Source: Eubacteriaceae bacterium (lineage in GTDB: Bacteria; Bacillota; Clostridia; Lachnospirales; Lachnospiraceae). Taken from it: a stretch of DNA of 64,000 nt. This document shows, piece after piece, positions 21,401 to 28,393 of the stretch; the stretch's first letter is position 1; every line of letters starts with the position of its first letter. The position numbers and the translations under genes were made by a program. The DNA lies in assembly GCA_910574895.1 (NCBI GenBank), contig CAJTDQ010000002.1, positions 1 through 64,000 of the forward strand, in the 5' to 3' direction. The notes under the pieces are model-generated. The model did no database searches and was not told where the DNA came from. It worked only from the letters and a program-made list of their open reading frames with translations.

Positions 21401-21542
21401 TTAACAATTTATATGCTTCATCTAGTTTTTGGCTGTCCACATCCTTAATATATGTAACCTCACCACCGGTGAGAGTAAGTGCGCATACAGCCGCAACAAT
21501 GACTACCAATGCAATTACAATAGTAATTATTCTTCTCTTCAT
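18429..21542 (-). CDS. Giant solute-binding protein fused to beta-sandwich modules
   Basis: Membrane-anchored protein of 1037 residues. An N-terminal hydrophobic helix (about 5-22) lacks a proper lipobox. Two beta-rich modules follow (about 110-270 and 330-445), each of the kind seen in carbohydrate-binding domains (DGLYYLNLDY, TGNYNITFHYSNGKKEF), then a helical linker (about 450-590), and finally a complete family-1 sugar-binding fold (about 590-990; ITIWVNRA, ADETPDIALG, GVYAVPETTDFNTVVYRTD, WEFLKWWTS). Ordinary family-1 binding proteins are less than half this size. The start at 21542 has AAAGGA 5 nt upstream, better than the longer frame from 21578. It is followed with overlap by permease pair 1 and should deliver substrate to it. 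Module identity is by general look only. Confidence 0.78.
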   Translation of the reverse strand: MKRRIITIVIALVVIVAAVCALTLTGGEVTYIKDVDSQKLDEAYKLLNTSYLDKGEEAEVYYTDYIKQHTEAGQGNYDAVLNNGVNAKKYYQKNKTNDSVPAKVKDYNGQMKELDYRDVAEYKVNVAKDGLYYLNLDYISVGNSLSDYTISASVNGKQQYTEMKTIALPIIWEDAGKTGFISSDDKKKFPVDSYGDEMAPSQNRVQEWINTYIYNNTYVSSTPLAFDLKKGENIIRIENVSSGGLALGNMKVEAATDNNISYKDYAAKHSDAELVKDSESALEIDAVYYSKKNSTDAIYGTEAKDSLTRFNIDYEKLNTLGWAAAGIEVTYTFNVKKTGNYNITFHYSNGKKEFQAFETIKLDGQVPFKELYNYAFEPVSSGYDNVTLADKDGKNYNFYLTEGVHTISIKQENQPVMEAYTYALIMQKHITDFQLEITKITGSDVDTERNWKMTKYIPNIMRYLESYETIIQHIRFLLQDYSPNGNNGAILTYLDQAEEYIETMKEYPDDIALHTAELTGADNSILVALSNFTTEVTSNDFTLDRIYITGDEGQVGRANSSMGGSLWTSIRTLVNTFTSEKYATTVEDDENTITIWVNRAITHVDLLQKMADTEFVPYYKEKTGKDIKVKVSTMPDVGKLTLAIAADETPDIALGLMSYVPFDLSSRGALYDLSQFDDFWTTARRFPTGAFVSYVYNEGVYAVPETTDFNTVVYRTDIFESLGLEVPDTWEELIDILPTLQRYGMNFYHNIANGQTGYKWFYQTAPLALQNGGELYVQDDKGLVTTGIDTKKSVKGLQLLGDLFTKYSLETSVQNFFNSFRYSVNPIGIIGMEDYTLIKNGAQELNGKWAISKYLGTEQEDGQINRTFVANGTGGVIFKGTKKKDASWEFLKWWTSKDVQTEYTYTLRSSYGKTFFWLSANRAALENNPMDEADKKIITEQVNWVTDVTRTPGQYLLERTISNIWTTMVFDGTSAQVATDEAKNDVNKEIVRKMQELGYYDANGKMVEKFKLQGYDWIKQNQENAKANPEEEVKANE

Positions 21543-21568
21543 TGTTGTCCTTTCTATTTGCCACAAAA

Positions 21569-21595
21569 GCGGAACCACTCTATTGGCAGTCCCGC
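21569..21595 (-). other. Weak hairpin between the two solute-binding genes
   Basis: GCGG/CCGC ends with an inner CCA/TGG pairing lie in the gap after the lipoprotein gene. Such hairpins often stabilise the upstream message; here the pairing is imperfect. Confidence 0.3.
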
Positions 21596-21639
21596 AATTG
21601 TTTATTTGATTAGTAATAAATTCTTTTTCTCAGAACTTT

Positions 21640-23319
21640 TTATTTAAATTTTGCTGAATCAAAGTTATAGTACTCAACCAAAGCATCCTGCAACTGTTTC
21701 TTTGCAGTATCAATTCTCTTGTTGCATGATGTATTCCAATCAGCCAATCTTGACTTAACATTGTCTGCCCAGTTTTTATCTGTGAACCAAGATCCTGCTA
21801 CACTCTCCTGACCACAATTAATCCATTCAAACAATGTAGCTTTTGACTCACCATTTTCTGTAACTGTTGAATACCAGCATTTGTCGATATAATCCCAAGT
21901 CTTTCCTTCTTTGTAGATTTCAAGAACTTTATTCCATCCTTCTTTGTCTTTGTAAAGCTTGTGAGCATCAAGGCTGTTCCAGATATCCATCTGCTTATCA
22001 TAAAGTTCACCGGTTACTACAGGAAGTGTATCTCCGGCAGCCTTTTTCATCTGACCATTTTCTGACCATTCCTGATCAAATATAGCCTGTTTTGCCTGTG
22101 TTGTTGCTGTCCAGAATGAAGCAAATGTATATGTTACATCCAATTTTGCTTTTTCTTCTTTGCTCATTTCAGGATTTTTATCATCCAAAGCATAGTTATG
22201 TAAGCAGATAGGATCCATTACTAACTGAATAGTATTTTCAGCATAATCTGTGCTTGGGTATGGATAGAAATCCCAATCATTTGATTTAATATACGCATCG
22301 CTGTCTTTTGCTGATTCATCAGCGCCTGCTGTCAGGAACCACGGATCTTCAAAGTTTACTAATGTTCTGTTGTTGCAGAAATAGTACCATGAATATGCGT
22401 TCGACTCTGCTACAATATCCTTTGTAAGGTTACCAGCGCCATCTGCCACATCAATGGAAACCTCAGCCCACTTTGGTAAATACTGAAGTAATGACTTAAC
22501 CTGATCGCTGTTCAAATCTACTGTATCGTTTTCTGAGATTGATTTGTTAATGCTGTCGCATCCCATACTTACGATATTTAAAGGTGTTCCTTTTGCTCCC
22601 CAGAATGTCTTTCCATCTGCTTTCTTTACAAATCTTGTAAACTCATCAATATCCCAATCAGGATCCGGAACATTAATATTGTGATCTTCTGCTAATGCTT
22701 TATTTACCCAGATGCCATGTGGAATCGTGTATGATGGAAGTCCTGCCTGGAATCCATAATAATTCAACTGATCCATAAGAGATTTATTGTATGATTTATA
22801 AATATCATCATCGCTGTAAACTGACAAGTCAGCAACTAAACCTTTTTTCAAATCTCTGATAACATCTGTAGAACCCCAGATGTCAGGATATTTGCCATAT
22901 TTCGCCTTGAAGTTATCCATTTCTTCTTCCCACTTAGGAGTATTCACCTGATCAGGATCACCTGACTTTGACCAGAGATTAATCTTAATATTCGGATACG
23001 CTTCATGGAACTTTGCAGCTACTGCACGAACCTGTGCCACATTGCTGGCTGTAATGTTCTTAGCGTCAGCTAATTTCTTCCCAGCAGAACTGTTTGGATT
23101 TCCGATATCTTCATAGTATTCTCCATCTCCTGACCAAACCATGATAGACACTTCACCTTTTGTGTCTGATGCCAATCCTGTTGTTACTCCAATTTCGTTA
23201 GCATTGCCGCTAACAGCGCCCTTTTCATCCTTGCCGCATCCTGTTAATGCCATAGATGTGCCAAGAACAATCGTTAGTGATAAAGCTAATGCTTTACGGC
23301 CTAATTTTTTCATTTCCAT
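21640..23319 (-). CDS. Lipoprotein solute-binding protein of the sugar ABC importer
   Basis: Family-1 extracellular solute-binding protein of 559 residues. A lipoprotein signal ends in the lipobox LTGC (about residues 25-28), followed by a spacer and the binding fold with typical elements (EVSIMVWSGDGEYYEDIG, KYPDIWGSTDVIRDL, LPSYTIPHGIWVNKALAEDHNI). It is larger than average for the family but not fused to extra modules. AGGAGG precedes two in-frame ATGs; the first is 4 nt and the second 10 nt away, so the true start may be 23319 or 23313. It is the first gene behind the promoter at 23387-23415 and the second solute receptor in this locus. Ligand is inferred to be a laminari-oligosaccharide from context. 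Confidence 0.88.
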   Translation of the reverse strand: MEMKKLGRKALALSLTIVLGTSMALTGCGKDEKGAVSGNANEIGVTTGLASDTKGEVSIMVWSGDGEYYEDIGNPNSSAGKKLADAKNITASNVAQVRAVAAKFHEAYPNIKINLWSKSGDPDQVNTPKWEEEMDNFKAKYGKYPDIWGSTDVIRDLKKGLVADLSVYSDDDIYKSYNKSLMDQLNYYGFQAGLPSYTIPHGIWVNKALAEDHNINVPDPDWDIDEFTRFVKKADGKTFWGAKGTPLNIVSMGCDSINKSISENDTVDLNSDQVKSLLQYLPKWAEVSIDVADGAGNLTKDIVAESNAYSWYYFCNNRTLVNFEDPWFLTAGADESAKDSDAYIKSNDWDFYPYPSTDYAENTIQLVMDPICLHNYALDDKNPEMSKEEKAKLDVTYTFASFWTATTQAKQAIFDQEWSENGQMKKAAGDTLPVVTGELYDKQMDIWNSLDAHKLYKDKEGWNKVLEIYKEGKTWDYIDKCWYSTVTENGESKATLFEWINCGQESVAGSWFTDKNWADNVKSRLADWNTSCNKRIDTAKKQLQDALVEYYNFDSAKFK

Positions 23320-23386
23320 TCATCCTCCTTATTGAAAAAATTTTTTCACCTACATTAGAATTCACATAGTGATATTCTTGTAAATA

Positions 23387-23415
23387 ATTTTATCACAACA
23401 ATATGTACAAATCAA
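23387..23415 (-). promoter_or_regulatory. Promoter of the importer operon
   Basis: Minus strand -35 TTGATT (23410-23415) and -10 TAAAAT (23387-23392) with a 17-bp spacer and a TG just before the -10. It precedes the lipoprotein gene by about 60 nt. Confidence 0.65.
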
Positions 23416-23448
23416 CAATAAAAAACGATTTTAAAACGATTTTTATTG
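23416..23448. promoter_or_regulatory. Candidate LacI-type operator next to the -35 box
   Basis: Inverted arms CAATAAAAA and TTTTTATTG enclose two tandem copies of AAAACGATTTT, each a CG-centred near-palindrome as seen in LacI-family sites. It abuts the -35 box, a position suited to activation or blocking. The LacI protein encoded at 7461-8459 is the obvious candidate; that is inference. The rest of the gap up to 23590 is AT-rich with nothing else visible. Confidence 0.45.
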
Positions 23449-23597
23449 TACTTTTTTAACAATTAACAATTCTCGTTTACATAAAACAAACATGTTTTTT
23501 GACTATTTTTTACAAATAGCTTTTCAACGCTTTATTCACAATAACTAGATATAGAATAATCTTTGTTTAAATCACACTATCTTGTAATTTTTATAAT

Positions 23598-23632
23598 CAA
23601 AAAGAGATTTCCGTTCCCGAAAACCTCTTTTT
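23598..23632 (-). terminator. Terminator of the surface-protein gene
   Basis: Stem AAAAAGAG...CTCTTTTT with further GTTTTC/GGAAA pairing, T-rich 3' flank, 38 nt after the stop of the gene at 23670-24443. It separates that gene from the importer promoter. Confidence 0.7.
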
Positions 23633-23669
23633 ATGTATCTTATTTATTTTGCAAATTATATTTCACTGA

Positions 23670-24443
23670 TTAGTCATTTTCTCTTTTTCTTGCAAACACA
23701 ACAATTGCTGCTGCTGCAATAATTGCTGCTGCTCCACAAGCGATTGGTGTAAAATCACCAGTTGCTACTGTTGTTGTAGTTGTACTTGCTGTACCAGTTG
23801 CTGCTGTTGTTGTTCCACCTGCCGGCTGTGCTCCATCTTCTGCAAGAGAGTAACCACTACATGTGATTGTTGTAAATGTCTTATCATGAGGGCCTGAATC
23901 TCCATCAGCATCTTTCTTTGCTGCAATTGCTTTTGCCCCACCTGCATATGCATAGTGCTTATTTCCATCAGTAGCTTCTCTGTCACCATATTCTCCACCA
24001 AATCCAAATGTAATCTGGTCAGCGTTTGCTTCTGCTGTGAAAACTTCATCTACAGTAGTTTCAGTTCCTTTTGTTAACCAAACCCACTTACCGAAAGCAA
24101 AGTCCTCTTTTGTAGATATCTTAATGAACACCCACTTGTTGCAGTCACTGGATTTTAATTTACATGTGATGTGGTATTTTTTTCCTTTTACTACATCAGC
24201 CTTGCGGTACATCTGAGCTCCCCAGATACCACCCCAGCCAATCTGCTTCAAATCTGCCTGCCAGCCTGACTCTGTAATGTTTGTTACCTTTCCGTCAGCT
24301 GCTTCATACCATGTATGTCCCTTCTTGCCGTCAAATCCTAAATAATCTGTCCAGCCTGCTGTAGCTGCAAATACATTAATGCACATACCTGCTGTCAGTG
24401 CAAGGGCTGCAACTACCGCTGAAATCTTCTTCAAAGTTTTCAT
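23670..24443 (-). CDS. Surface protein with carbohydrate-binding-type beta-sandwich
   Basis: Exported protein of 257 residues. A signal peptide (about 1-26, ending VFA-A) precedes one aromatic-rich beta-sandwich of about 150 residues (TWYEAADGKVTNITESGW, GGIWGAQMYRKADVVKGKKY, FGKWVWLTKGT), similar in look to CenC-type carbohydrate-binding modules. A Thr/Ala-rich linker follows, then VATGDFTP, a hydrophobic helix and KREND, which looks like a variant wall-sorting signal of the TGD type. It would hold glucan on the cell surface. It has its own promoter and terminator ahead of the importer genes, so high separate expression is plausible. Ligand not proven. Confidence 0.7.
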   Translation of the reverse strand: MKTLKKISAVVAALALTAGMCINVFAATAGWTDYLGFDGKKGHTWYEAADGKVTNITESGWQADLKQIGWGGIWGAQMYRKADVVKGKKYHITCKLKSSDCNKWVFIKISTKEDFAFGKWVWLTKGTETTVDEVFTAEANADQITFGFGGEYGDREATDGNKHYAYAGGAKAIAAKKDADGDSGPHDKTFTTITCSGYSLAEDGAQPAGGTTTAATGTASTTTTTVATGDFTPIACGAAAIIAAAAIVVFARKREND

Positions 24444-24493
24444 TTTATAATCCTCCTCTAATATAAAACTGCGAACTCTCGCTATTTAAAATT

Positions 24494-24522
24494 ACTATAA
24501 CACGAACGACTCATTAATTCAA
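24494..24522 (-). promoter_or_regulatory. Promoter of the surface-protein gene
   Basis: Minus strand -35 TTGAAT (24517-24522) and -10 TATAGT (24494-24499), exact 17-bp spacer, about 45 nt before the start codon. The rest of the divergent gap to 24725 is AT-rich; a weak plus-strand promoter before the acyltransferase gene (TTGCCA at 24678) is possible. Confidence 0.65.
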
Positions 24523-24725
24523 CAAATAAAAATATTTTTATCTACACTTAGGACACTTTTTACAATATCGCTTTTTATTTACTGTACATTTTCACTAAAT
24601 ATCCATGGTATTAATTTGATTTCACGGAATATTGTGGTAACATATTAAACATGAGCAAAACGGTACATAACATCCTTTTGCCAAACTAAAATATACATAT
24701 ATTAAAATATTCTTTGGAGGTTTTT

Positions 24726-25442
24726 ATGATAAGACTAATTTTTCTGATAGTTTTTCTTATAATATATTTTTTTATTTCCCTGCCAATCCAGCTTGCGGAA
24801 TTTATTATTGAAAAATTTAATATGGATTTGAGAAACAAAACCAGCCTTGCCTTTGTAAAGTTTGGACTAAATTGTGTGCAATTGATTTCCGGCATCAAAC
24901 TGGAGGTAAACGGATATGAAAATATTCCAAATAATGAGGCTGTATTATTTGTGGGAAACCATACCAGTTTCTATGATATTATCGTGACTTATCCTTTAAT
25001 GAACCACCCTACCGGATTTGTTGCCAAAAAAGAGATTCAAAAAATACCTTTTCTAAGCTGGTGGATGTATTTTGTAAATTGTATTTTCCTGGATAGAAAA
25101 GATCCCCGCAAAGGTCTGCAGTCTGTGCTTGACGCTGCGGACATGATTAAAAATGGAATATCTGTTTTTCTATTTCCAGAGGGTACCCGCTCGAAAGATT
25201 GTAAACTAGGCGAATTTAAAGATGGCGGATTCAAAATTGCTACAAAATCAAAATGCCCGATTATACCGGTTGGTATCCAGGGTACTTACAATGTATTTGA
25301 GAGACAATTTCCCCGGATTAAATCTTCCAAAGTTATCGTAAACTTCGGAAAACCGATTTATACTGAGCCAATGGACCGTTCAGAAACAAAACAGCTTCCG
25401 GAAACCGTTAAGGCAATGATTAAAGAATTATCTAACCAATAA
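24726..25442 (+). CDS. plsC: 1-acyl-sn-glycerol-3-phosphate acyltransferase
   Basis: Membrane phospholipid-synthesis enzyme of 238 residues that acylates lysophosphatidic acid to phosphatidic acid. The N-terminal hydrophobic helix is followed by the catalytic NHTSFYD (HX4D) motif, a substrate-binding FLDRKDPRKG block and FPEGTRS. The ATG at 24726 has GGAGG 5 nt upstream and is preferred over an upstream TTG. It stands alone, divergent from the glucan locus, and marks the start of housekeeping DNA. Confidence 0.92.
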   Translation: MIRLIFLIVFLIIYFFISLPIQLAEFIIEKFNMDLRNKTSLAFVKFGLNCVQLISGIKLEVNGYENIPNNEAVLFVGNHTSFYDIIVTYPLMNHPTGFVAKKEIQKIPFLSWWMYFVNCIFLDRKDPRKGLQSVLDAADMIKNGISVFLFPEGTRSKDCKLGEFKDGGFKIATKSKCPIIPVGIQGTYNVFERQFPRIKSSKVIVNFGKPIYTEPMDRSETKQLPETVKAMIKELSNQ

Positions 25443-25523
25443 AATCTTTCCATATGTTTTTATTGTAAATTCATCTATTAAATGTTAAAATATCACAAGA
25501 TTAGTGAAATATGGAGGTACAAA

Positions 25524-25982
25524 ATGATTATCAACACACCATTAATGGCTCTTGGATGGTTTTCTATTACCCTTATAGTGATTGCCGCTGTTCTTTTAAT
25601 AGCTGTTATCGTTCTCTATATCGTGGGTAAAAAAGCAGAAAAAAAACAGGCAGAACAAGAACAGGTTATGCAGGAAAATTCTCAGTTAATCAGCCTATAT
25701 GTTTTAGATAAGAAAAAGTTACGCCTAAAAGAAGCCGGTCTTCCAAGCATCGTAATGGAACAGGCACCAAAATATGCAAGACGTGCAAAACTTCCTATTG
25801 TAAAAGTTAAAGCTGGTCCGAGGGTCATGAATCTGATTGCTGATGCCAAAGTATATGAGACAATTCTTCCAAAACAGGAAGTTAAGGCTAAGGTAAGTGG
25901 AATTTACATCACTTCATTTAAGAGAATCCGCGGTCCGGTATACGAACCAAAGAAAAAGAAAAAACTTTTCGGAAGAAACTAA
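25524..25982 (+). CDS. Uncharacterised single-pass membrane protein
   Basis: Small protein of 152 residues from the ATG at 25524, which has GGAGGT 5 nt upstream; the longer frame from 25482 lacks such support. One N-terminal membrane helix (about 8-34), a charged helical stretch (KKAEKKQAEQEQVMQENSQL), and a basic soluble part with MEQAPKYARRAKLPIVKVKAGPR, ending in KKKKKLFGRN. The cytoplasmic domain is therefore strongly basic. I do not recognise the family. It is followed by a clear terminator. Confidence 0.75.
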   Translation: MIINTPLMALGWFSITLIVIAAVLLIAVIVLYIVGKKAEKKQAEQEQVMQENSQLISLYVLDKKKLRLKEAGLPSIVMEQAPKYARRAKLPIVKVKAGPRVMNLIADAKVYETILPKQEVKAKVSGIYITSFKRIRGPVYEPKKKKKLFGRN

Positions 25983-25986
25983 TAAC

Positions 25987-26036
25987 AAAAGAACTACTTA
26001 TATTTCTTGTAAAAGAGATATAAATAGTTCTTTTAT
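25987..26036 (+). terminator. Rho-independent terminator
   Basis: Arms AAAAGAACTA and TAGTTCTTTT with further TTATAT/ATATAA pairing; symmetrical A and T runs mean it could serve the convergent DUF1934 gene as well. Confidence 0.7.
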
Positions 26037-26071
26037 TTATATATTTTTATGATATAACATCTTTAAAAACG

Positions 26072-26497
26072 TTACTGATGATGCGTTGTATTTATTTCTA
26101 ACTCGTTGTCAGATATTTTGTTTCCATCAATATGTATCTGATATTTTACTTTTAAATCCACATTGCCATCTTCCTGTTCATTCACTATAACTTCCTCAGT
26201 CATAATTTCTACCAGCATATCTCCCATAGGTGTACTGTACAAAGACTGTCTGGTAGCATTATCTTCCAATATTAACCGTCCCTCAATTGCCCCTTTTCTA
26301 ATAATTTCCACCATCTGATTATTAAATTTTATAATATTACTGGTTTTCTCTTTGCTGTCTTCTTCAAAATCATCATATAAGATATAATGCTTATTTTTTC
26401 TTAAATAATGTTTTCCGGCAGCAAGCATTTCAATATTATCCGTTGTTCCTTCTACTTTCTGTAACCCGGATATTTTAATTACAGCATTTTCACCCAT
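26072..26497 (-). CDS. DUF1934 (YwiB-like) beta-barrel protein
   Basis: Cytoplasmic protein of 141 residues with the DUF1934 pattern: short beta-strands with an N-terminal GENAVIKISGLQ and a central YILYDDFEED...TSNIIKFNNQMVEIIRKG segment, calycin-like. Function is unknown for the family. It starts one base after the murI stop codon and so is expressed with it. Confidence 0.8.
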   Translation of the reverse strand: MGENAVIKISGLQKVEGTTDNIEMLAAGKHYLRKNKHYILYDDFEEDSKEKTSNIIKFNNQMVEIIRKGAIEGRLILEDNATRQSLYSTPMGDMLVEIMTEEVIVNEQEDGNVDLKVKYQIHIDGNKISDNELEINTTHHQ

Positions 26498-26498
26498 A

Positions 26499-27314
26499 CT
26501 AAAACTCCTCTATATTTATTCGGTTCGTCTCATCAATTTCAAAAGGCATAATCGAATTCGCAAAACTCTTAAATTTGTCCGCAGCATCACTCACATAAAA
26601 TTCGTAAACCGGTTTTGCTCCACTGTCAGCACTAAGTCTTTTCTCTTCTAACAATCTGCCCAGACTGATTGCCGTTTCATAAGCAGGATTAACCAGATTT
26701 ACATTCTCTCCCATCACCTTTCCAATCGTACTTCTCAGCAGCGGATAATGTGTACAGCCAAGAATCAGACTGTCAATATTCTGCTCTTGTAATTCATCGA
26801 GATATCTTCTGGCAATCTCTTCTGTCACGGAATCATGTAACATTCCCTCTTCTACCAACGGGCAAAATAACGGACACGCCTTACCTATAACTGTAATTTC
26901 AGGATCTTTTCCATGTATATATTCTGTATAAAGTTCACTCTTTATCGTTCCTTCTGTTCCTATTATGCCGATACGTTTATTCTTTGTATTCTCTATTGCA
27001 CTTTTAGCACCTGGTTTTACCACTCCTATAACCGGAATATCCAGTTCACTCTCAATGGCATCCAATGCAAATGCACTGGCTGTATTACATGCCACAACAA
27101 TCGCTTTTACATTTTTCGTCTGTAAGAATCTGACTATCTGGCGGGAATATCTGATAATCGTATCCTTTGATTTGCTTCCATATGGCACTCTGGCTGTATC
27201 ACCAAAATATACGATACTTTCCCTTGGAAGCTGTCTTGTTATCTCTCTTGCTACCGTCAGACCACCAACACCGGAATCAAACACTCCTATCGGCGCATTG
27301 TTTTTTTTCTCCAT
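26499..27314 (-). CDS. murI: Glutamate racemase
   Basis: Cytoplasmic enzyme of 271 residues that makes D-glutamate for peptidoglycan. Signature FDSGVGGLTVAREI near the N-terminus, first catalytic Cys in VACNTASA and second in LGCTHYPLL are all present. The ATG at 27314 with AAGGGTG about 6 nt upstream is preferred to the GTG at 27323, which lies almost on the ribosome site. The DUF1934 gene follows at once. It is divergent from spoIIR. Confidence 0.95.
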   Translation of the reverse strand: MEKKNNAPIGVFDSGVGGLTVAREITRQLPRESIVYFGDTARVPYGSKSKDTIIRYSRQIVRFLQTKNVKAIVVACNTASAFALDAIESELDIPVIGVVKPGAKSAIENTKNKRIGIIGTEGTIKSELYTEYIHGKDPEITVIGKACPLFCPLVEEGMLHDSVTEEIARRYLDELQEQNIDSLILGCTHYPLLRSTIGKVMGENVNLVNPAYETAISLGRLLEEKRLSADSGAKPVYEFYVSDAADKFKSFANSIMPFEIDETNRINIEEF

Positions 27315-27474
27315 ATATTTCACCCTTCTTTTTGTTTTTCTATTTTACCTTTATTCCCATAAATATTCAATAGCATTGATTAAAATGTTTTTCTGCGGGT
27401 AATAATCTAAATATGCTAAAAGTAATTGATACAAAACAATCGTATGTTTTGTCTATCATATTAGGAGGTTAAAA

Positions 27475-28086
27475 ATGAAAGCAAAAAAATACTTACCATA
27501 CATAATTTTATTTTTTGGAATTATCAGTTTTATAGGATTTTACAAAATGGAGAATGCAGGTGCAACGAGCGTCCTCGCCAAAAATACAATCCGGTTTCAC
27601 GTGCGTGCCAACAGCGATACAATAGTAGACCAGAATCTTAAAATGAAAGTAAAAGATGCTGTAGTAAATTACATTTATAAACAGACCGGTGATTTTACAT
27701 CTGCAAAAGAAACAAGTCTTTTTATCACACAAAATAATGAAAAGATTAAAAATATCGCGCAGAAAGTCATTGACGAAAATGGTTTCGATTATACAGTCAC
27801 CAGCTATTTCGGAACAGACTCTTTTCCTGACAAAACATACGGTGATATCTTATATCCAAAGGGAGAATATACATCCTATACTCTCTATATCGGAAAAGGC
27901 AAAGGTCATAACTGGTGGTGTGTCCTCTATCCTCCATTATGTTTTGTGGACACAAGTACCGGTGTAGTTCCTGACGCTTCCAAAGAACGTTTAAAGGAAT
28001 CTCTGACCGATACACAGTATCACACGATTGTCAGGTATAAATTCAAGTATCTGACATTCCTAAACGAACTAATTCCTGCCGAATAA
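27475..28086 (+). CDS. spoIIR: Stage II sporulation protein R
   Basis: Exported signalling protein of 203 residues with an N-terminal membrane/signal segment, then the conserved IRFHVRANSDT and NWWCVLYPPLCFVD motifs. In endospore formers SpoIIR is made in the forespore and triggers SpoIIGA-dependent processing of pro-sigma-E in the mother cell. AGGAGG is well placed upstream. Its stop codon runs into the large palindromic element at 28088-28393. Confidence 0.93.
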   Translation: MKAKKYLPYIILFFGIISFIGFYKMENAGATSVLAKNTIRFHVRANSDTIVDQNLKMKVKDAVVNYIYKQTGDFTSAKETSLFITQNNEKIKNIAQKVIDENGFDYTVTSYFGTDSFPDKTYGDILYPKGEYTSYTLYIGKGKGHNWWCVLYPPLCFVDTSTGVVPDASKERLKESLTDTQYHTIVRYKFKYLTFLNELIPAE

Positions 28087-28087
28087 A

Positions 28088-28393
28088 TTTCGGTTTGTCG
28101 AGGTTGAGACATTTCACGGCTGAAATAATACGGACAGCGAATATAGGAACTTGAGAGTCTTGAATACATTTATAAAATAAAAATAATATTGAATATTAAG
28201 CGGACATTTGATTCACAAAATCAAATGTCCAGACTTACCTGAGAAAAAATCATCAGGATTTTTTCGAAGATGAAGTCGGTGCTTAAAATATTCAATATTA
28301 TTTTTATTTTCTATAAATGTTCAAGAATCGAGGTGAAGATATTCTCTGTCTGTATTTCTTCAGCAGAAAAGTCACTCCTCAACAAACCGGAAT
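28088..28393. repeat. 300-bp imperfect palindrome between convergent genes
   Basis: Outer arms (CGGTTTGTCGAGG at 28091 and CCTCAACAAACCGG ending 28390), then two further long paired blocks including ATAAAAATAATATTGAATAT and its complement, close a multi-branched structure. Inside are two perfect hairpins: GGACATTTGATT/AATCAAATGTCC (28202-28230) and GAAAAAATC/GATTTTTTC (28243-28265). It fills the whole gap between spoIIR and ispE. It may act as a bidirectional terminator and resembles a miniature palindromic repeat. Confidence 0.75.

Noticed and set aside
23760-24049. Gln-rich reading frame of 94 codons within the surface protein gene
   Set aside because: It is an alternate frame of the Thr/Ala-rich linker; the chosen frame has signal peptide, aromatic sandwich and anchor.
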